Origin: Glycomyces amatae
GTDB taxonomy: Bacteria > Actinomycetota > Actinomycetes > Mycobacteriales > Micromonosporaceae
Direction: 5' to 3'
NCBI RefSeq assembly: GCF_020991375.1
Contig: NZ_JAJLQZ010000012.1
Span: forward strand, 107,815-171,814
Length of the DNA stretch: 64,000 nt
The position numbers were made by a program, and so were the translations under genes. Positions 9,960 to 19,121 of this stretch are shown here, piece by piece; the stretch's first letter is position 1; the number at the start of each line of letters is the position of its first letter. A model generated the notes under the pieces. The model was not told the DNA's origin and made no database searches. It was given only the letters and a program-made list of their open reading frames with translations.

Positions 9960-9986
9960 AAAAACCCCGGGCGGTCCGCCCGGGGC
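9960..9986 (-). terminator. Attenuator-type terminator before chorismate mutase
   Basis: On the minus strand the arms CCCCGGGCGG and CCGCCCGGGG are followed by a run of five U. It lies downstream of the leader peptide stop and 58 bp upstream of the chorismate mutase ATG, so it can only act as a premature terminator of that transcript. Two overlapping hairpins sit just upstream: arms 10013-10019/10033-10039, and arms 9988-9995/10009-10016. They share 10013-10016 and so exclude each other. Confidence 0.8.
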
Positions 9987-9999
9987 TGTAGGTCTGTGT

Positions 10000-10068
10000 T
10001 CAGCGCGAAGACCTACGGCTCGGACGATCCGTGCCGTAGTAAAAGTAAAATCGCGCGCTGCGAATCAC
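10000..10068 (-). CDS. Aromatic leader peptide for attenuation
   Basis: 22-codon ORF starting GTG at 10068 and ending TGA at 10002-10000, with residues 7-11 Phe-Tyr-Phe-Tyr-Tyr. The Tyr codons overlap the 5' arm of the first leader hairpin, so a ribosome stalled for lack of charged tRNA-Tyr or tRNA-Phe would unmask the alternative hairpin. The gene behind it makes the precursor of exactly these two amino acids. The GTG sits at the predicted transcription start, so the peptide would be translated from a leaderless mRNA. The peptide and its position are read directly; the regulatory mechanism is inferred from classical pheA/trp attenuators. Confidence 0.8.
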   Translation of the reverse strand: MIRSARFYFYYGTDRPSRRSSR

Positions 10069-10074
10069 GGGCCA

Positions 10075-10103
10075 AGTATGCCACACGCCCGCCGGTCTGA
10101 CCA
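10075..10103 (-). promoter_or_regulatory. Promoter of the chorismate mutase leader
   Basis: Minus-strand -35 TGGTCA (10098-10103), 17-bp spacer, -10 CATACT (10075-10080). Six bases separate the -10 from the GTG of the leader peptide, which puts +1 on that GTG. Each hexamer matches consensus at 4 of 6 positions. Confidence 0.6.
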
Positions 10104-10115
10104 GCGGGCGTGTGG
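10081..10115 (-). terminator. Terminator after the first thioester LPXTG gene
   Basis: Perfect 12-bp stem (10081-10092 with 10104-10115) and 11-nt loop, 26 bp downstream of the stop at 10141. It overlaps the spacer and -35 of the leader promoter. Confidence 0.7.
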
Positions 10116-10140
10116 CGATCATCGCGGTGTTCGTCTGCCG

Positions 10141-11250
10141 TTAGGCGTCCGAGCCCCAGTTGGCGGCGGCGCGGCGGCGGCGCATGAGCACCAGCGCGAC
10201 GACGCCGGCGAGCAGGACCGCGCCGCCGACGGAGGCGACGGTGGTCAGGCTCGAACCGGTGACGGGCAGCTCGGGCTTGGGCGACTCGGAGGGCGCCTCC
10301 TCGACGGCGATCTCGAACTCGATCTCGGCGGCGTACTCGGAGGTGTGGGCCTCGGCGAGGATGAGGCGCTGGCCTTCGACGCCCTCGGCGTTCTCGTCGA
10401 CGGGCACGAAGGTGCGCCCGGCCTGGGTCGTCCAGGTGAGCGTGTCGGTCACGAGGGTGACGGTGGCGTCCTTCTCCTCGGCGAACTCGACGTAGAAGGT
10501 CTGGCCGTCGGTGAAGGAGGTGACCTCCTCGCCGTTCTCGTCCACGACGGTCGCGCCCTCGGGCTGCGCGAAGGTCACCGAGTCGAAGTTGGTGGACACG
10601 GTGAAGGGGCCGACCTTGGTGCCCTCGGCCACGGCCGCGGAGTCGTCGACCTCGAAGGACGGCTCGAAGTCGGGCTCGTCGACCGGCTCGGAGTTGTCGA
10701 TCAGGTACTGCTTGATGGTGGTGACGGCGGCGTCGAGGGCGTCCCCGCCCTCGGTGGAGTCCGCTTCGAGGACCCAGCCGTCGGTCAGGGTCCAGATGGC
10801 GGCCTGGGTGCCCGCGTAGGCGACCTGGTCGGCGCTGAAGCCCTCCAGGTTCGCCGCGTCGACGCCGGCGGCGGCGAGCAGGTCGGCGGCGTTGTGGCCG
10901 TCATAGCCGTTGACGAGGACGCCGAGCACGAGCGGCAGCTGCTCGACGGGGATGTCCTCCCACGGGCGCTCCTCGTGGAGGTTGCCGGCGAGGAGGCCGA
11001 CCTCGATCTGGATGCAGTAGACCGTGCGGGTCTCGCCGTCGCCGAGGTCGAGTCCGATCATCGTGGCCTCGGGGTCCTGGCTCTGGCCGTGGAGGCGGAT
11101 GCCGTCCTCGAGAACGACGTTGCCGGACGCGAGGGTGCTGACGTCGTCGCCTGCGGCCTCGTCCTGGGCCTGGGCCGCGGCGACGCCGCTGAGGCCGAGC
11201 GCGATCCCCGCGGCAGCGGCGATCGTCCCTTTCAGGGCTTTGGTCATCAT
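10141..11250 (-). CDS. Thioester-domain (TQXA) LPXTG surface protein
   Basis: 369-residue cell-wall protein. A signal peptide (about 1-28, ending AAAQA) is followed by a thioester domain. Cys79 (VYCIQ) and Gln149 (GTQAAIW) would form the internal thioester used by Gram-positive adhesins to bind host or matrix amines covalently. Beta-rich middle regions follow, then LPVTG (328-332), a hydrophobic segment and RRRR for sortase anchoring. MM start; an AAAGGGA element lies about 12 nt upstream. A homologous gene of the same architecture lies upstream at 11639-12760. The ligand is unknown. Confidence 0.88.
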   Translation of the reverse strand: MMTKALKGTIAAAAGIALGLSGVAAAQAQDEAAGDDVSTLASGNVVLEDGIRLHGQSQDPEATMIGLDLGDGETRTVYCIQIEVGLLAGNLHEERPWEDIPVEQLPLVLGVLVNGYDGHNAADLLAAAGVDAANLEGFSADQVAYAGTQAAIWTLTDGWVLEADSTEGGDALDAAVTTIKQYLIDNSEPVDEPDFEPSFEVDDSAAVAEGTKVGPFTVSTNFDSVTFAQPEGATVVDENGEEVTSFTDGQTFYVEFAEEKDATVTLVTDTLTWTTQAGRTFVPVDENAEGVEGQRLILAEAHTSEYAAEIEFEIAVEEAPSESPKPELPVTGSSLTTVASVGGAVLLAGVVALVLMRRRRAAANWGSDA

Positions 11251-11480
11251 TGAATAGAGTCCCTTTGCTTTTCCGAGGGATTGACGCGTTGAATCTTCAT
11301 CCGACACGTTAGCGGCCGCCCGCAGGTTGCATTAGGGGCCGGTATTTCCTTGAACTGGGCTTCGACTGCGGGGCAACGGAAACGGCGCGTCCTCCATGAG
11401 GCGCGCCACTATAACGATTCGGCATCGGCTTGTGCCGCGGCACCGGTGCTGGTGCGTTTCGGTGCCAATGGTGCGCGAGT

Positions 11481-11519
11481 GGCCGGGACCGAGGCGGATC
11501 GCGTGCCTCGGTCCCGGCC
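11481..11519 (-). terminator. Terminator after the second thioester LPXTG gene
   Basis: Perfect 15-bp stem (11481-11495 with 11505-11519) with a 9-nt loop, about 120 bp downstream of the stop at 11639. The rest of the 11251-11638 gap holds the promoter region of the next LPXTG gene. I see no other gene in it. Confidence 0.75.
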
Positions 11520-11638
11520 GCACCATGCGCCGGGCCTTCGTTCGAGCCGCCGGGGCGCGCCCGGGTCCGGACCGTTCGACGTGGTCCGGAACGCCCCTGC
11601 GGCAGCGGGCGGTCGAGCGCGCCCGCGTCCTTCAGGTC

Positions 11639-12760
11639 CTAGTGGGCGGAGGCCTTGCGGCGCCTGCCGAGCGCGATCACCGTCAGGCCGCCGATGAGCA
11701 GCGCGAGCCCGGCCGCGAAGGCCACGGTGAGGCTGGCGCCGGTAGACGGCAGCTGCGCCTGGCCCGACTCGGAGGGCCGCTCGCTCGGCGGCGCGTCGAG
11801 CGCGAACCGCCACTCGGCCGGGACCTCGCCCTCGCGCGGCTGCGCGAGGATGAGCTTCTGGGAGTCGCCGGACGTCATCGGGTTGACCGCGTCGCCCGAG
11901 AGCGATTCGTCGGTGGTGGCCAGGAAGACCCGGCCGACCGGGAGGTCGTAGGCCGCGGTGCCCCTGACGGTGATGTCCTCGGCGCCCTCGTCGAGGACGA
12001 TCCAGAACTCCTCGCCGTCCTCGAGGGACGCGGCCTCGTCGCCGTCCGCGGTCTCCAGGCGCCCGCCCTCGGCGGTCAGCTCGACCGGCCCGGCGTTGGA
12101 GCGGACCGTGTAGGGCCCGAACCGGCCGTCCTCGTACCCGGCCTCCTCGGCGCCCTCGAGGTCCACGGTGAACTCCGAGGGGTCGGGCACGCGCCCGGTG
12201 TCCTCGGTGAGGTGCTCGTAGACGGCGAGCACGGCCTCGTCCTCGCCGTCGTTGCCGCCCTTGACCGGGTTGTCGGCCAGGAGCTCCCAGCCGTCGGTGA
12301 AGTGCCAGACGGCGGCCTGGGTGCCCGCGTAGGCGACCTCGGCGACCTCCTCGTCGCTCCAGTCCGGGTTGACCTCGGCGCCGGCGTCCTCGACGAGGTC
12401 CGCGGCGGCGGCGTTCGGATACCCGTTGAACAGGACCCAGCGGACCGCCTCGAGGTTCGCGACGCCCGACTCCTCCCAGTCGCCCTCGGTGTAGGGGCTG
12501 CCGGTGTCGAGCGGGGTGCGGATGTCGATGCAGTAGACCACCAGGGTCTCCTCGGTGCCGTGCGGCGTGAGGCCGAGGACGTTGGCCCACACGTCGAACC
12601 GCTCCCCGTCGAGGCGGCCGCGCAGCTCCAGGCCGGGCGCGGTGACGATGTCGCCGCTGACGGGCTCGGCCTCCTCCTGCGCGAGGGCCGGGCCTCCTGT
12701 GAGGACGGCGGCGAGCGCCGCGGTCGCGGCGAGCGGGGTGCGGAACGTCTTGAGTCTCAT
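11639..12760 (-). CDS. Thioester-domain (TQXA) LPXTG surface protein
   Basis: 373-residue paralogue of the protein at 10141. A signal peptide ends near PALAQ (about 27), the thioester residues are Cys77 (VYCID) and Gln148 (GTQAAVW), and LPSTG (337-341), a hydrophobic segment and GRRRK form the sortase signal. Strong AGGAGG ribosome binding site 12 nt before the ATG. The two copies share the N-terminal domain plan but differ strongly in the middle, so they may bind different targets. Terminators after each gene suggest separate transcription. Confidence 0.88.
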   Translation of the reverse strand: MRLKTFRTPLAATAALAAVLTGGPALAQEEAEPVSGDIVTAPGLELRGRLDGERFDVWANVLGLTPHGTEETLVVYCIDIRTPLDTGSPYTEGDWEESGVANLEAVRWVLFNGYPNAAAADLVEDAGAEVNPDWSDEEVAEVAYAGTQAAVWHFTDGWELLADNPVKGGNDGEDEAVLAVYEHLTEDTGRVPDPSEFTVDLEGAEEAGYEDGRFGPYTVRSNAGPVELTAEGGRLETADGDEAASLEDGEEFWIVLDEGAEDITVRGTAAYDLPVGRVFLATTDESLSGDAVNPMTSGDSQKLILAQPREGEVPAEWRFALDAPPSERPSESGQAQLPSTGASLTVAFAAGLALLIGGLTVIALGRRRKASAH

Positions 12761-13000
12761 CGTGGTTCGGTCCTCCTGGGAGCGGACGTGAGGTGCGTGA
12801 GGTAGAAAGGCGACCGCGGTAGGCGCCTGACATGAGGGGAAACGAGAGGACCCCGCGCGGCGGCGCGGCCACTGGGCCGAACGATGTGGAGAATCCTCCG
12901 AAAGTACGAGGTCCAAAACAGTCAGTGATGGACACCGACCTCTTCGGCAACACGCGAGCGCGGCCCTGGGCCCGCCGCGGAGCGCTCTATAGTCGGAGTC

Positions 13001-14251
13001 ATGCCGATCTCGAAAGCCGCCGCTCGCGGCATCACCGACGAATTCGCTCGCCGGAGGGGTCCCAAGTCCGGCCTGGTCGTGGGCGCGACCTGGGGCCACC
13101 CGGTGCTCACGGCCGCGCTCGAGGCGCTCATGCCCGCCGACCGGCTCACCGTCGTCGCCGATCCCGCGTCCATCGGGGACCTGCGCACCGCCCTCGACGC
13201 CGAGGGCTCCTGGACCGCCGGGAACGTCACCGCGGTCCCGTCCCTGGCCGAGGCCGAGCCCGCCGAGGAGGTCATGCTCGCCGCGCCGGTCACTGTGGAG
13301 GCCGAGGCGTTCATCGCCGACATCGAGCTGCTGCGCGAGAAGGTCGAGCCCGGCGGCGTGCTCTCCTTCGCCGCGACCCTGACCGCCCCGGCCCGCGAGG
13401 AGATCGCCGAGCTCGTGGCCGAGTACGGCATCGGCACCGACCTCATCGTCCGGTCGCTCCCGCCCGTGCGCATCCACAAGCTCCGCATCGGCTCCGCGTC
13501 CAAGCGCGAGGGCGAGCCGCGCGCGATCGCCCCCGCCGAGGACCTCGCGCCCGCCTGGCGGGCCTCCTCGGTCGCGGTGACCCCCGCGATGCACCTCGAC
13601 TCCAACGGCGTCATCGCCGCCGGGCTCCTCCTCGGGACCGCCTGGGCCGCGAAGCGGCTCCGGCCGTCCTCGAAGGCGTGGGTGCTGCCCGCGCTGGCGG
13701 CCGTGCCGGTCGCCGCGTTCTTCCGCGACCCGCAGCGCGAGGCGGACCTGCGCGGCGAGGACGACGAGCCCGAAGCGGTCCTGGCCGCCTCCGACGGGCG
13801 CGTCATGGCGATCGAGACCGTCGTGGACGAGCGCTTCGGCGCGGCCACCGGCGCCGCGGGCGCCGAGTGGCTGCGGATCGCCGTCCAACTCTCGCTCACC
13901 GACGTGCACATCAACCGCGCCCCGGTCGCGGGCGAGGTCGTCGACGTGTTCACCGAGAAGGGCGGCTACGCGAAGGTGAGCCTGGCCGAGGCCGAGCACA
14001 ACGCGGCCTGCTACACGGTGGTGTCGACCGCGCGCGGGCGCGTCGTCACGGCCCAGCGGACCGGCGCGGTGCTGCGGCGCATCGTCAACCGCTCCAAGCC
14101 GGGCGCGTCGGTCGCCAAGGGCGAGCGCTACGGCCTCATCAGGTTCGGCTCGCGCACCGACGTGTACCTGCCCGCGGGCGCCGCCGAAGCGGTCGTGGAC
14201 CCGGGCGACCCGGTGCGCGGCGGCGAGACGGTCATCGCCCGCTGGCGGTAG
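13001..14251 (+). CDS. Phosphatidylserine decarboxylase-like protein with methyltransferase-like N-terminus
   Basis: 416 residues in two parts. Residues about 20-185 resemble a class I SAM-methyltransferase-type Rossmann fold (GLVVGATWGHP, LTVVADP, VEPGGVLSF) but are degenerate. Residues about 200-416 are a phosphatidylserine decarboxylase proenzyme: FFRDPQRE (240-247), ASDGRVM (263-269), VHINRAP (302-308), and the self-cleavage motif RFGS (381-384), where Gly383-Ser384 would yield the pyruvoyl group. The TATAGT at 12988-12993, 7 nt before the ATG, suggests a leaderless transcript. The usual partner pssA is not adjacent. The decarboxylase call is good; the N-terminal assignment is tentative. 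Confidence 0.8.
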   Translation: MPISKAAARGITDEFARRRGPKSGLVVGATWGHPVLTAALEALMPADRLTVVADPASIGDLRTALDAEGSWTAGNVTAVPSLAEAEPAEEVMLAAPVTVEAEAFIADIELLREKVEPGGVLSFAATLTAPAREEIAELVAEYGIGTDLIVRSLPPVRIHKLRIGSASKREGEPRAIAPAEDLAPAWRASSVAVTPAMHLDSNGVIAAGLLLGTAWAAKRLRPSSKAWVLPALAAVPVAAFFRDPQREADLRGEDDEPEAVLAASDGRVMAIETVVDERFGAATGAAGAEWLRIAVQLSLTDVHINRAPVAGEVVDVFTEKGGYAKVSLAEAEHNAACYTVVSTARGRVVTAQRTGAVLRRIVNRSKPGASVAKGERYGLIRFGSRTDVYLPAGAAEAVVDPGDPVRGGETVIARWR

Positions 14252-14267
14252 GGCCTGCGGCAGGCCC
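14251..14267 (+). terminator. Short hairpin after the decarboxylase gene
   Basis: 7-bp stem GGGCCTG/CAGGCCC with 3-nt loop directly after the stop codon. It is weak on its own. More GC-rich partial repeats lie before the convergent Nudix gene ends. Confidence 0.4.
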
Positions 14268-14365
14268 CCGGGCGAGGCGGTGTCCGAGTCCCCCCGTTCG
14301 CCCGCAGGGCCTCCGGATACCGGTGTCGCGACTGAAGGCCCTGGCAGGACGGGCCGGGCGGGCCC

Positions 14366-15286
14366 TCAGGCCTGGGCGGCGAGGTTCTTCAGGTCCACGA
14401 CCTGGAGGGCGTCCTCGACCGCGGCCGACAAGGGCAGGCCGTCGAGCGCGTCGGCGTCCCACCAGCGCGACTCGCTGGTGGAGCCGCCCGCGGCCTCGAC
14501 CACCTGCGCCGCGGACGGGTCGGGCACCGTCGCGGAGTAGATCGCGCGCACCCCGTGCCAGTCCAGCGGGTACCCCTCGGGGCCGATCGCGCGGCGGTGC
14601 CGGAACGACGTCACGTTGAGCAGGTCGCCGACCAGGGCCTCCTGGCCGGTCTCCTCGTAGATCTCGCGGGAGACGGCCGCGCGCGGCGACTCCCCGAAGT
14701 CGACCCCGCCGCCGGGCAGGTGCCAGGTGCCGCCGCCGGGGTAGCCCTCGGCGATCCGGGCGAGCAGGACCCGGCCCCCCACGTCGGCGACGACCCCGTA
14801 CGCGCCGAAGCGCTGGCCGCGCCGGCGCCGGCCCTTCTTCGCCTTCGAGGGCGGGACGGGCCGCGTCTCCTGCGGCGCCTTGTCGACGCGCCCGGCGAGC
14901 CGGTCGTCGGCCAGGCCCAGGCACGCGGAGACGAACGGCGAGTGCGGCTCGGCCGCGGCGCGGGCCGGGTCGACCCACTCGGCGTCCTCCCCGGCGGCCT
15001 CGAACTCGGGCCCGCCGGCGACTTCGGCGGTGTAGATGATCGCGTTGGTGTGGACGCCGCGCCTGGCGACGGCCACCGCTTCACGGGCGGCGCCGACGGC
15101 GACCTCGTAGCCGGTGTGCTCGCCGACCAGGCGCTCGGCGGCCCGCTTCGGCGGCTCGCCGTGGTCGATGACCCCGCCGGGCAGATGCCAGGGGCCCGCT
15201 TCGCGCCCCGTCCGCCTCCTGCGGGTCAGCAGCACCCGGCCGTTCTCGTCACGGACCTCCCCGTACGCAGCTATCCGGAATTGCAT
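14366..15286 (-). CDS. Tandem Nudix hydrolase
   Basis: 306-residue protein with two Nudix domains. Domain 2 (about 160-300) has an intact box at 192-215 (GGGVDFGE, then SREIYEETG). Domain 1 (1-120) has a degenerate box at 37-60, where REUxEE reads RLVGEH, so metal-binding glutamates are lost. A basic linker (KAKKGRRRRGQR) separates them. Domain 2 probably hydrolyses a nucleoside-diphosphate-linked substrate; domain 1 may be regulatory. It converges with the decarboxylase gene and is followed on the same strand by a gap of 55 bp from guaA. The substrate is unknown. Confidence 0.85.
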   Translation of the reverse strand: MQFRIAAYGEVRDENGRVLLTRRRRTGREAGPWHLPGGVIDHGEPPKRAAERLVGEHTGYEVAVGAAREAVAVARRGVHTNAIIYTAEVAGGPEFEAAGEDAEWVDPARAAAEPHSPFVSACLGLADDRLAGRVDKAPQETRPVPPSKAKKGRRRRGQRFGAYGVVADVGGRVLLARIAEGYPGGGTWHLPGGGVDFGESPRAAVSREIYEETGQEALVGDLLNVTSFRHRRAIGPEGYPLDWHGVRAIYSATVPDPSAAQVVEAAGGSTSESRWWDADALDGLPLSAAVEDALQVVDLKNLAAQA

Positions 15287-15341
15287 CCCTCAACTGTACG
15301 GCGTGATCGGCGCACCGCGGCGAAGCTCGCGAGCTCCGCGG

Positions 15342-16886
15342 CTACTCCCACTCGATGGTGCCCGGGGGCTTGCTGGTGACGTCCAGCACGACCCGGTTGA
15401 CGCCGGCGACCTCGTTGGTGATGCGCGTGGAGATCTTCGCCAGCAGCTCGTACGGCAGGCGGGACCAGTCCGCGGTCATCGCGTCCTCGGACGAGACCGG
15501 GCGCAGCACGATCGGGTGCCCGTAGGTGCGGCCGTCGCCCTGGACGCCGACGCTGCGCACGTCCGCGAGCAGCACCACCGGGAACTGCCACACGGAGCGG
15601 TCGAGCCCGGCGGCGGTCAGCTCGGCGCGGGCGATCGCGTCGGCGGCCTTGAGCAGGTCGAGCCGCTCGCCCGTGACCTCGCCCACGATGCGGATGCCGA
15701 GGCCCGGGCCCGGGAACGGGTGGCGCCACACCATCGCCTCGGGCAGCCCCAGCTCGAGGCCGATCGCGCGCACCTCGTCCTTGAACAGGGTCCGCAGCGG
15801 CTCCACCAGGTCGAACTGGAGGTCGTCGGGGAGCCCGCCCACGTTGTGGTGGCTCTTGATGTTCGCGGTGCCGGTGCCGCCGCCCGACTCGACCACGTCC
15901 GGGTACAGGGTCCCCTGGACGAGGAAGTCGATGGACTGCTCCTCGGCGATCTCGCGCGCGGCCGCCTCGAAGGTCCGGATGAACTCGCGGCCGATGATCT
16001 TGCGCTTCTCCTCGGGGTCCGTGACGCCCTTGAGGGCCGCCAGGAACTGCTCCGCGACGTCGACGGTGCGCACGTCGATGCCGGTGAGCTGCGCGTAGTC
16101 CTTCTCGACCTGCTCGGCCTCGCCGGCGCGCAGCAGCCCGTGGTCGACGAACACGCACGTGAGCCGGTCCCCCACGGCGCGGTGCACGAGCGCCGCCGCG
16201 ACCGAGGAGTCCACGCCGCCGGACAGGGCGCACAGCACCCGCCGGTCGCCGACCTGCTCGCGGATGAGGGCGACCTGCTCGTCGATGATCGCCGCGTTCG
16301 TCCAGTTCGGCTTGATCCCGGCGATGTCGTGCAGGAAGTGGCGGATGACCGCCTGCCCGTGGGGCGTGTGCGCCACCTCGGGGTGGTACTGGACGCCGGC
16401 CAGGCGCGACTCGAGGTTCTCGAACGCCGCGACCGGCGCGCCCGCGGTGCCCGCGACGACCGTGAAGCCCTCGGGGGCCTCGGTGACCGAGTCGCCGTGG
16501 CTCATCCACACCGACTGGTGCTCGGGGAGCCCGGCGAGGAGCTTGGAGGGGCACACGACGTCGAGCTCGGTCCCGCCGTACTCGGACGCCCCGGTCCTGG
16601 CGACCGTGCCGCCCAGGGCCCGGGCCATGGCCTGGAAGCCGTAGCAGATGCCGAGCACCGGCACCCCGGCCTCGAACAGGGCCGCGTCCACCTGCGGGGC
16701 GCCCTCGGCGTACACGCTCGAAGGACCGCCCGAGAGGATGATCGCGGCCGGCTCCTTGGCGAGCATCTCGCTCGCGGGCATCGAGGAGGGCACGATCTCC
16801 GAGTAGACGTGGGCCTCGCGCACGCGCCGCGCGATGAGCTGCGCGTATTGGGCCCCGAAGTCGACCACCAGCACCGTTTGTCGCAT
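15342..16886 (-). CDS. guaA: GMP synthase (glutamine-hydrolysing)
   Basis: 514 residues. XMP + Gln + ATP to GMP, the last step of guanine nucleotide synthesis. The N-terminal class I glutamine amidotransferase has nucleophile Cys81 (GICYGFQ) with His168 and Glu170 (YHPE). The ATP-pyrophosphatase domain has SGGVDSS (222-228). The C-terminal dimerisation domain ends [11 protein letters not shown], the canonical end. A TACGCT -10 element six bases before the ATG indicates a leaderless mRNA. Confidence 0.97.
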   Translation of the reverse strand: MRQTVLVVDFGAQYAQLIARRVREAHVYSEIVPSSMPASEMLAKEPAAIILSGGPSSVYAEGAPQVDAALFEAGVPVLGICYGFQAMARALGGTVARTGASEYGGTELDVVCPSKLLAGLPEHQSVWMSHGDSVTEAPEGFTVVAGTAGAPVAAFENLESRLAGVQYHPEVAHTPHGQAVIRHFLHDIAGIKPNWTNAAIIDEQVALIREQVGDRRVLCALSGGVDSSVAAALVHRAVGDRLTCVFVDHGLLRAGEAEQVEKDYAQLTGIDVRTVDVAEQFLAALKGVTDPEEKRKIIGREFIRTFEAAAREIAEEQSIDFLVQGTLYPDVVESGGGTGTANIKSHHNVGGLPDDLQFDLVEPLRTLFKDEVRAIGLELGLPEAMVWRHPFPGPGLGIRIVGEVTGERLDLLKAADAIARAELTAAGLDRSVWQFPVVLLADVRSVGVQGDGRTYGHPIVLRPVSSEDAMTADWSRLPYELLAKISTRITNEVAGVNRVVLDVTSKPPGTIEWE

Positions 16887-16943
16887 GACACCAGCGTAAC
16901 CGGTAGTCGGTCTCGCACCGGAAGGCGCGGCTACCCTGATGAC
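16887..16943. promoter_or_regulatory. Divergent leaderless promoters of guaA and the FUSC gene
   Basis: The 57-bp gap carries two opposed -10 elements, each exactly six bases from its start codon: TACGCT before the guaA ATG on the minus strand and TACCCT (16932-16937) before the GTG at 16944. No ribosome binding site is present for either gene. Confidence 0.65.
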
Positions 16944-19028
16944 GTGCTCAACAACCCCGGTGTGGTCGAGTCGTTCCGCCGGGTCGGCGCCGACCTGCGG
17001 TCGTGGACCCCCGGCGAGGCCGCGCCCGTGCTCGCGGTGCGCGCCGGAGTCGGCGTCGCCCTCGCCATGGGCGTGGTCGTCCTCCTCGACGGCGACCCCG
17101 GCTGGGGGCCCGCCGCGGTCATAGGCGCCTGGCTCGGCGGCGTCGTCCTCCTCACCCCCGGCACCCGCACCGGCCCGGTGATGCCCCTGTTCATCGGCGC
17201 GGCCGGAGCCGTCGGGCTCGTCCTCGGCGCGATCGGGCACCCGGTCCTGCTCGTCGCGGCGGCGACCGCCTACGCGTTCACGCTCACCTTCGTCGGCTCG
17301 ATCAGCCACGTCGCGGGCGTCACCCTCACCGTCTCGGGGATAGTGTTCTTCCTCGCCGACCACCTCACGGTCGGCACCACCGTGTGGCTCGCGGCCCTCG
17401 CCGTCTGCGCGGGCGGCGCGGTCCAGGCCGGGATGGCGCTCCTGCCGCCCTACTACCGGTGGGCCGAGGACCGGCGCGCCCTCGCCGACGCCTGGCTCGC
17501 GCTCGCGGCCGAGGCGGACGCGCTCGCCGCCGACCCCAACGCGCCGTTCCAGACCGAGACGCTCGTCGAGGCCGCCCGGGAGCTCGACGGCCGCCGGGTC
17601 CTGCCCGCCGCGATCCTCGAGGCGCGCCGCCAGATCTACGCGGTGTCGATCGCGATCGGGCGCACCGCCTCGGCCCGGGCCCGGGCCGACGCCCAGGACC
17701 GCGACACCGTCGCGTTCTACTCCGAGGCGCTCGAGCTCGCGGGGCGGCTGCTGCACGCCTTCGCCGAGCGCATCACCGCCCGCAAGCCCGCCGAGCTGGA
17801 CTGGGACGCGCTGCTCGACGGCCTCTCGCAGAACCCGATGGCGACCGCCACCGGCACCATGCCCACCGAGATCGGCGGGCTCCTGCGCACCCTGCACGAG
17901 ACCGGCGGGTTCGCCGAGCGCATCACCGCCGGGGGCGAGCAGGTCGTGGCCGACCCCGCGCTGGCGCACGCCACCAGCACCGTCCGGCAGGCGATGGGCC
18001 AGCTCCGGGCCCGGCTGCACCGCCGGGACCCCGTCGTCCACCACGCGCTGCGCCGCGCGGGCGTCATCGCCGTGGCCATGATCGTCGGCCTGCTGTGGCC
18101 CACCGAGCACGGCTACTGGATCCCCTTGACGGCGTGGGTGGTGCTCCAGGCCGACTTCGCGGGGACGCTCACCCGCGGCACGACCCGCGCGGTCGGCACC
18201 ACCGGCGGCGTCGTCCTCGCCTCGCTCCTGGGGCTCCTGCTGCCCACCGACCTGCTGTGGCTGAGCCTGGCCGTGCTCGCGTGCGCGCTCGTCGCGTACC
18301 TGGCGCGGCCGGTGTCGATGCTGGTGTTCATCGCGGCCGTCTCGGGCTTCACGGTGTTCCAGATCGACCTGTCGGGCGAGAGCCCGCTGCTGGCGGCCGT
18401 CGACCGGGGCGTGTGCACGCTGGCGGGGGCGGTGCTGGCGATCGGCTTCTACGTCCTGGTGCCGACCTGGCAGACCCGGCGCCTCGGCGACCTCCTCGGC
18501 GACCTGGTGGACGCCTACCGGGACTACGCGCGGCTCTCCCTGGACCGGCAGGCGCACCCGGCGGACTACGACCGGAAGGTCATGCACGCCGCGATCGACC
18601 GGATCCGGACCCGGCGCGCCGCGCTCGCCACCGCGGCGGACCAGGCGAAGGCCGAGCCGATCACCGGGCCGGGCCCGCTGTCGGCGGACGTGCTGGGCGC
18701 CGAGGCCGCGCTGTCGCGGGCGGGGCGGGCGCTGGTGGCGGTGAACGCGACCCTCGGCAGGGGCGAGGAGGAGGCGACGGGCCTGGCGGGGGTGGACGCG
18801 TTCGCGGACGCGGTGGACGCGGCCTACCTGCGGCTGGCGGCGCTGGCGCGGGGCGCGGCCCCGCCGGGCGGCGTGGACCTGAGCCAGGCGGTGCACCGCC
18901 TGGACCTGCGCCTGTCGGCGGTCGAGGACCGGGACACGCGCACCAGGCGCAACGTGCTGCGCTGGGAGTCGGACAACATGGTCGAGGCCCTCGACGACGT
19001 GGCGCTGCTGATGGCCGATTGGCAATAA
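16944..19028 (+). CDS. FUSC-family integral membrane protein
   Basis: 694 residues with two sets of transmembrane helices (about 25-165 and 375-510) separated by a soluble helical region. A second soluble region lies at the C-terminus, matching the FUSC/aromatic-acid-exporter-like plan (aaeB/YccS group). The second membrane half carries [23 protein letters not shown] followed by RAVGTTGGV, a conserved FUSC feature. GTG start with a leaderless promoter. Function is probably export of small aromatic or lipophilic compounds, but no substrate can be named. Its divergent pairing with guaA is not known to be functional. Confidence 0.8.
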   Translation: MLNNPGVVESFRRVGADLRSWTPGEAAPVLAVRAGVGVALAMGVVVLLDGDPGWGPAAVIGAWLGGVVLLTPGTRTGPVMPLFIGAAGAVGLVLGAIGHPVLLVAAATAYAFTLTFVGSISHVAGVTLTVSGIVFFLADHLTVGTTVWLAALAVCAGGAVQAGMALLPPYYRWAEDRRALADAWLALAAEADALAADPNAPFQTETLVEAARELDGRRVLPAAILEARRQIYAVSIAIGRTASARARADAQDRDTVAFYSEALELAGRLLHAFAERITARKPAELDWDALLDGLSQNPMATATGTMPTEIGGLLRTLHETGGFAERITAGGEQVVADPALAHATSTVRQAMGQLRARLHRRDPVVHHALRRAGVIAVAMIVGLLWPTEHGYWIPLTAWVVLQADFAGTLTRGTTRAVGTTGGVVLASLLGLLLPTDLLWLSLAVLACALVAYLARPVSMLVFIAAVSGFTVFQIDLSGESPLLAAVDRGVCTLAGAVLAIGFYVLVPTWQTRRLGDLLGDLVDAYRDYARLSLDRQAHPADYDRKVMHAAIDRIRTRRAALATAADQAKAEPITGPGPLSADVLGAEAALSRAGRALVAVNATLGRGEEEATGLAGVDAFADAVDAAYLRLAALARGAAPPGGVDLSQAVHRLDLRLSAVEDRDTRTRRNVLRWESDNMVEALDDVALLMADWQ

Positions 19029-19121
19029 ACGGATTTCGCGTTGGCGTGCCGCCGAAAATTTAGGCCTAGTTATTCCTAGACCCGCGGACATGGAAGAACC
19101 TCCCCGGAGTGGAAAATCCAG

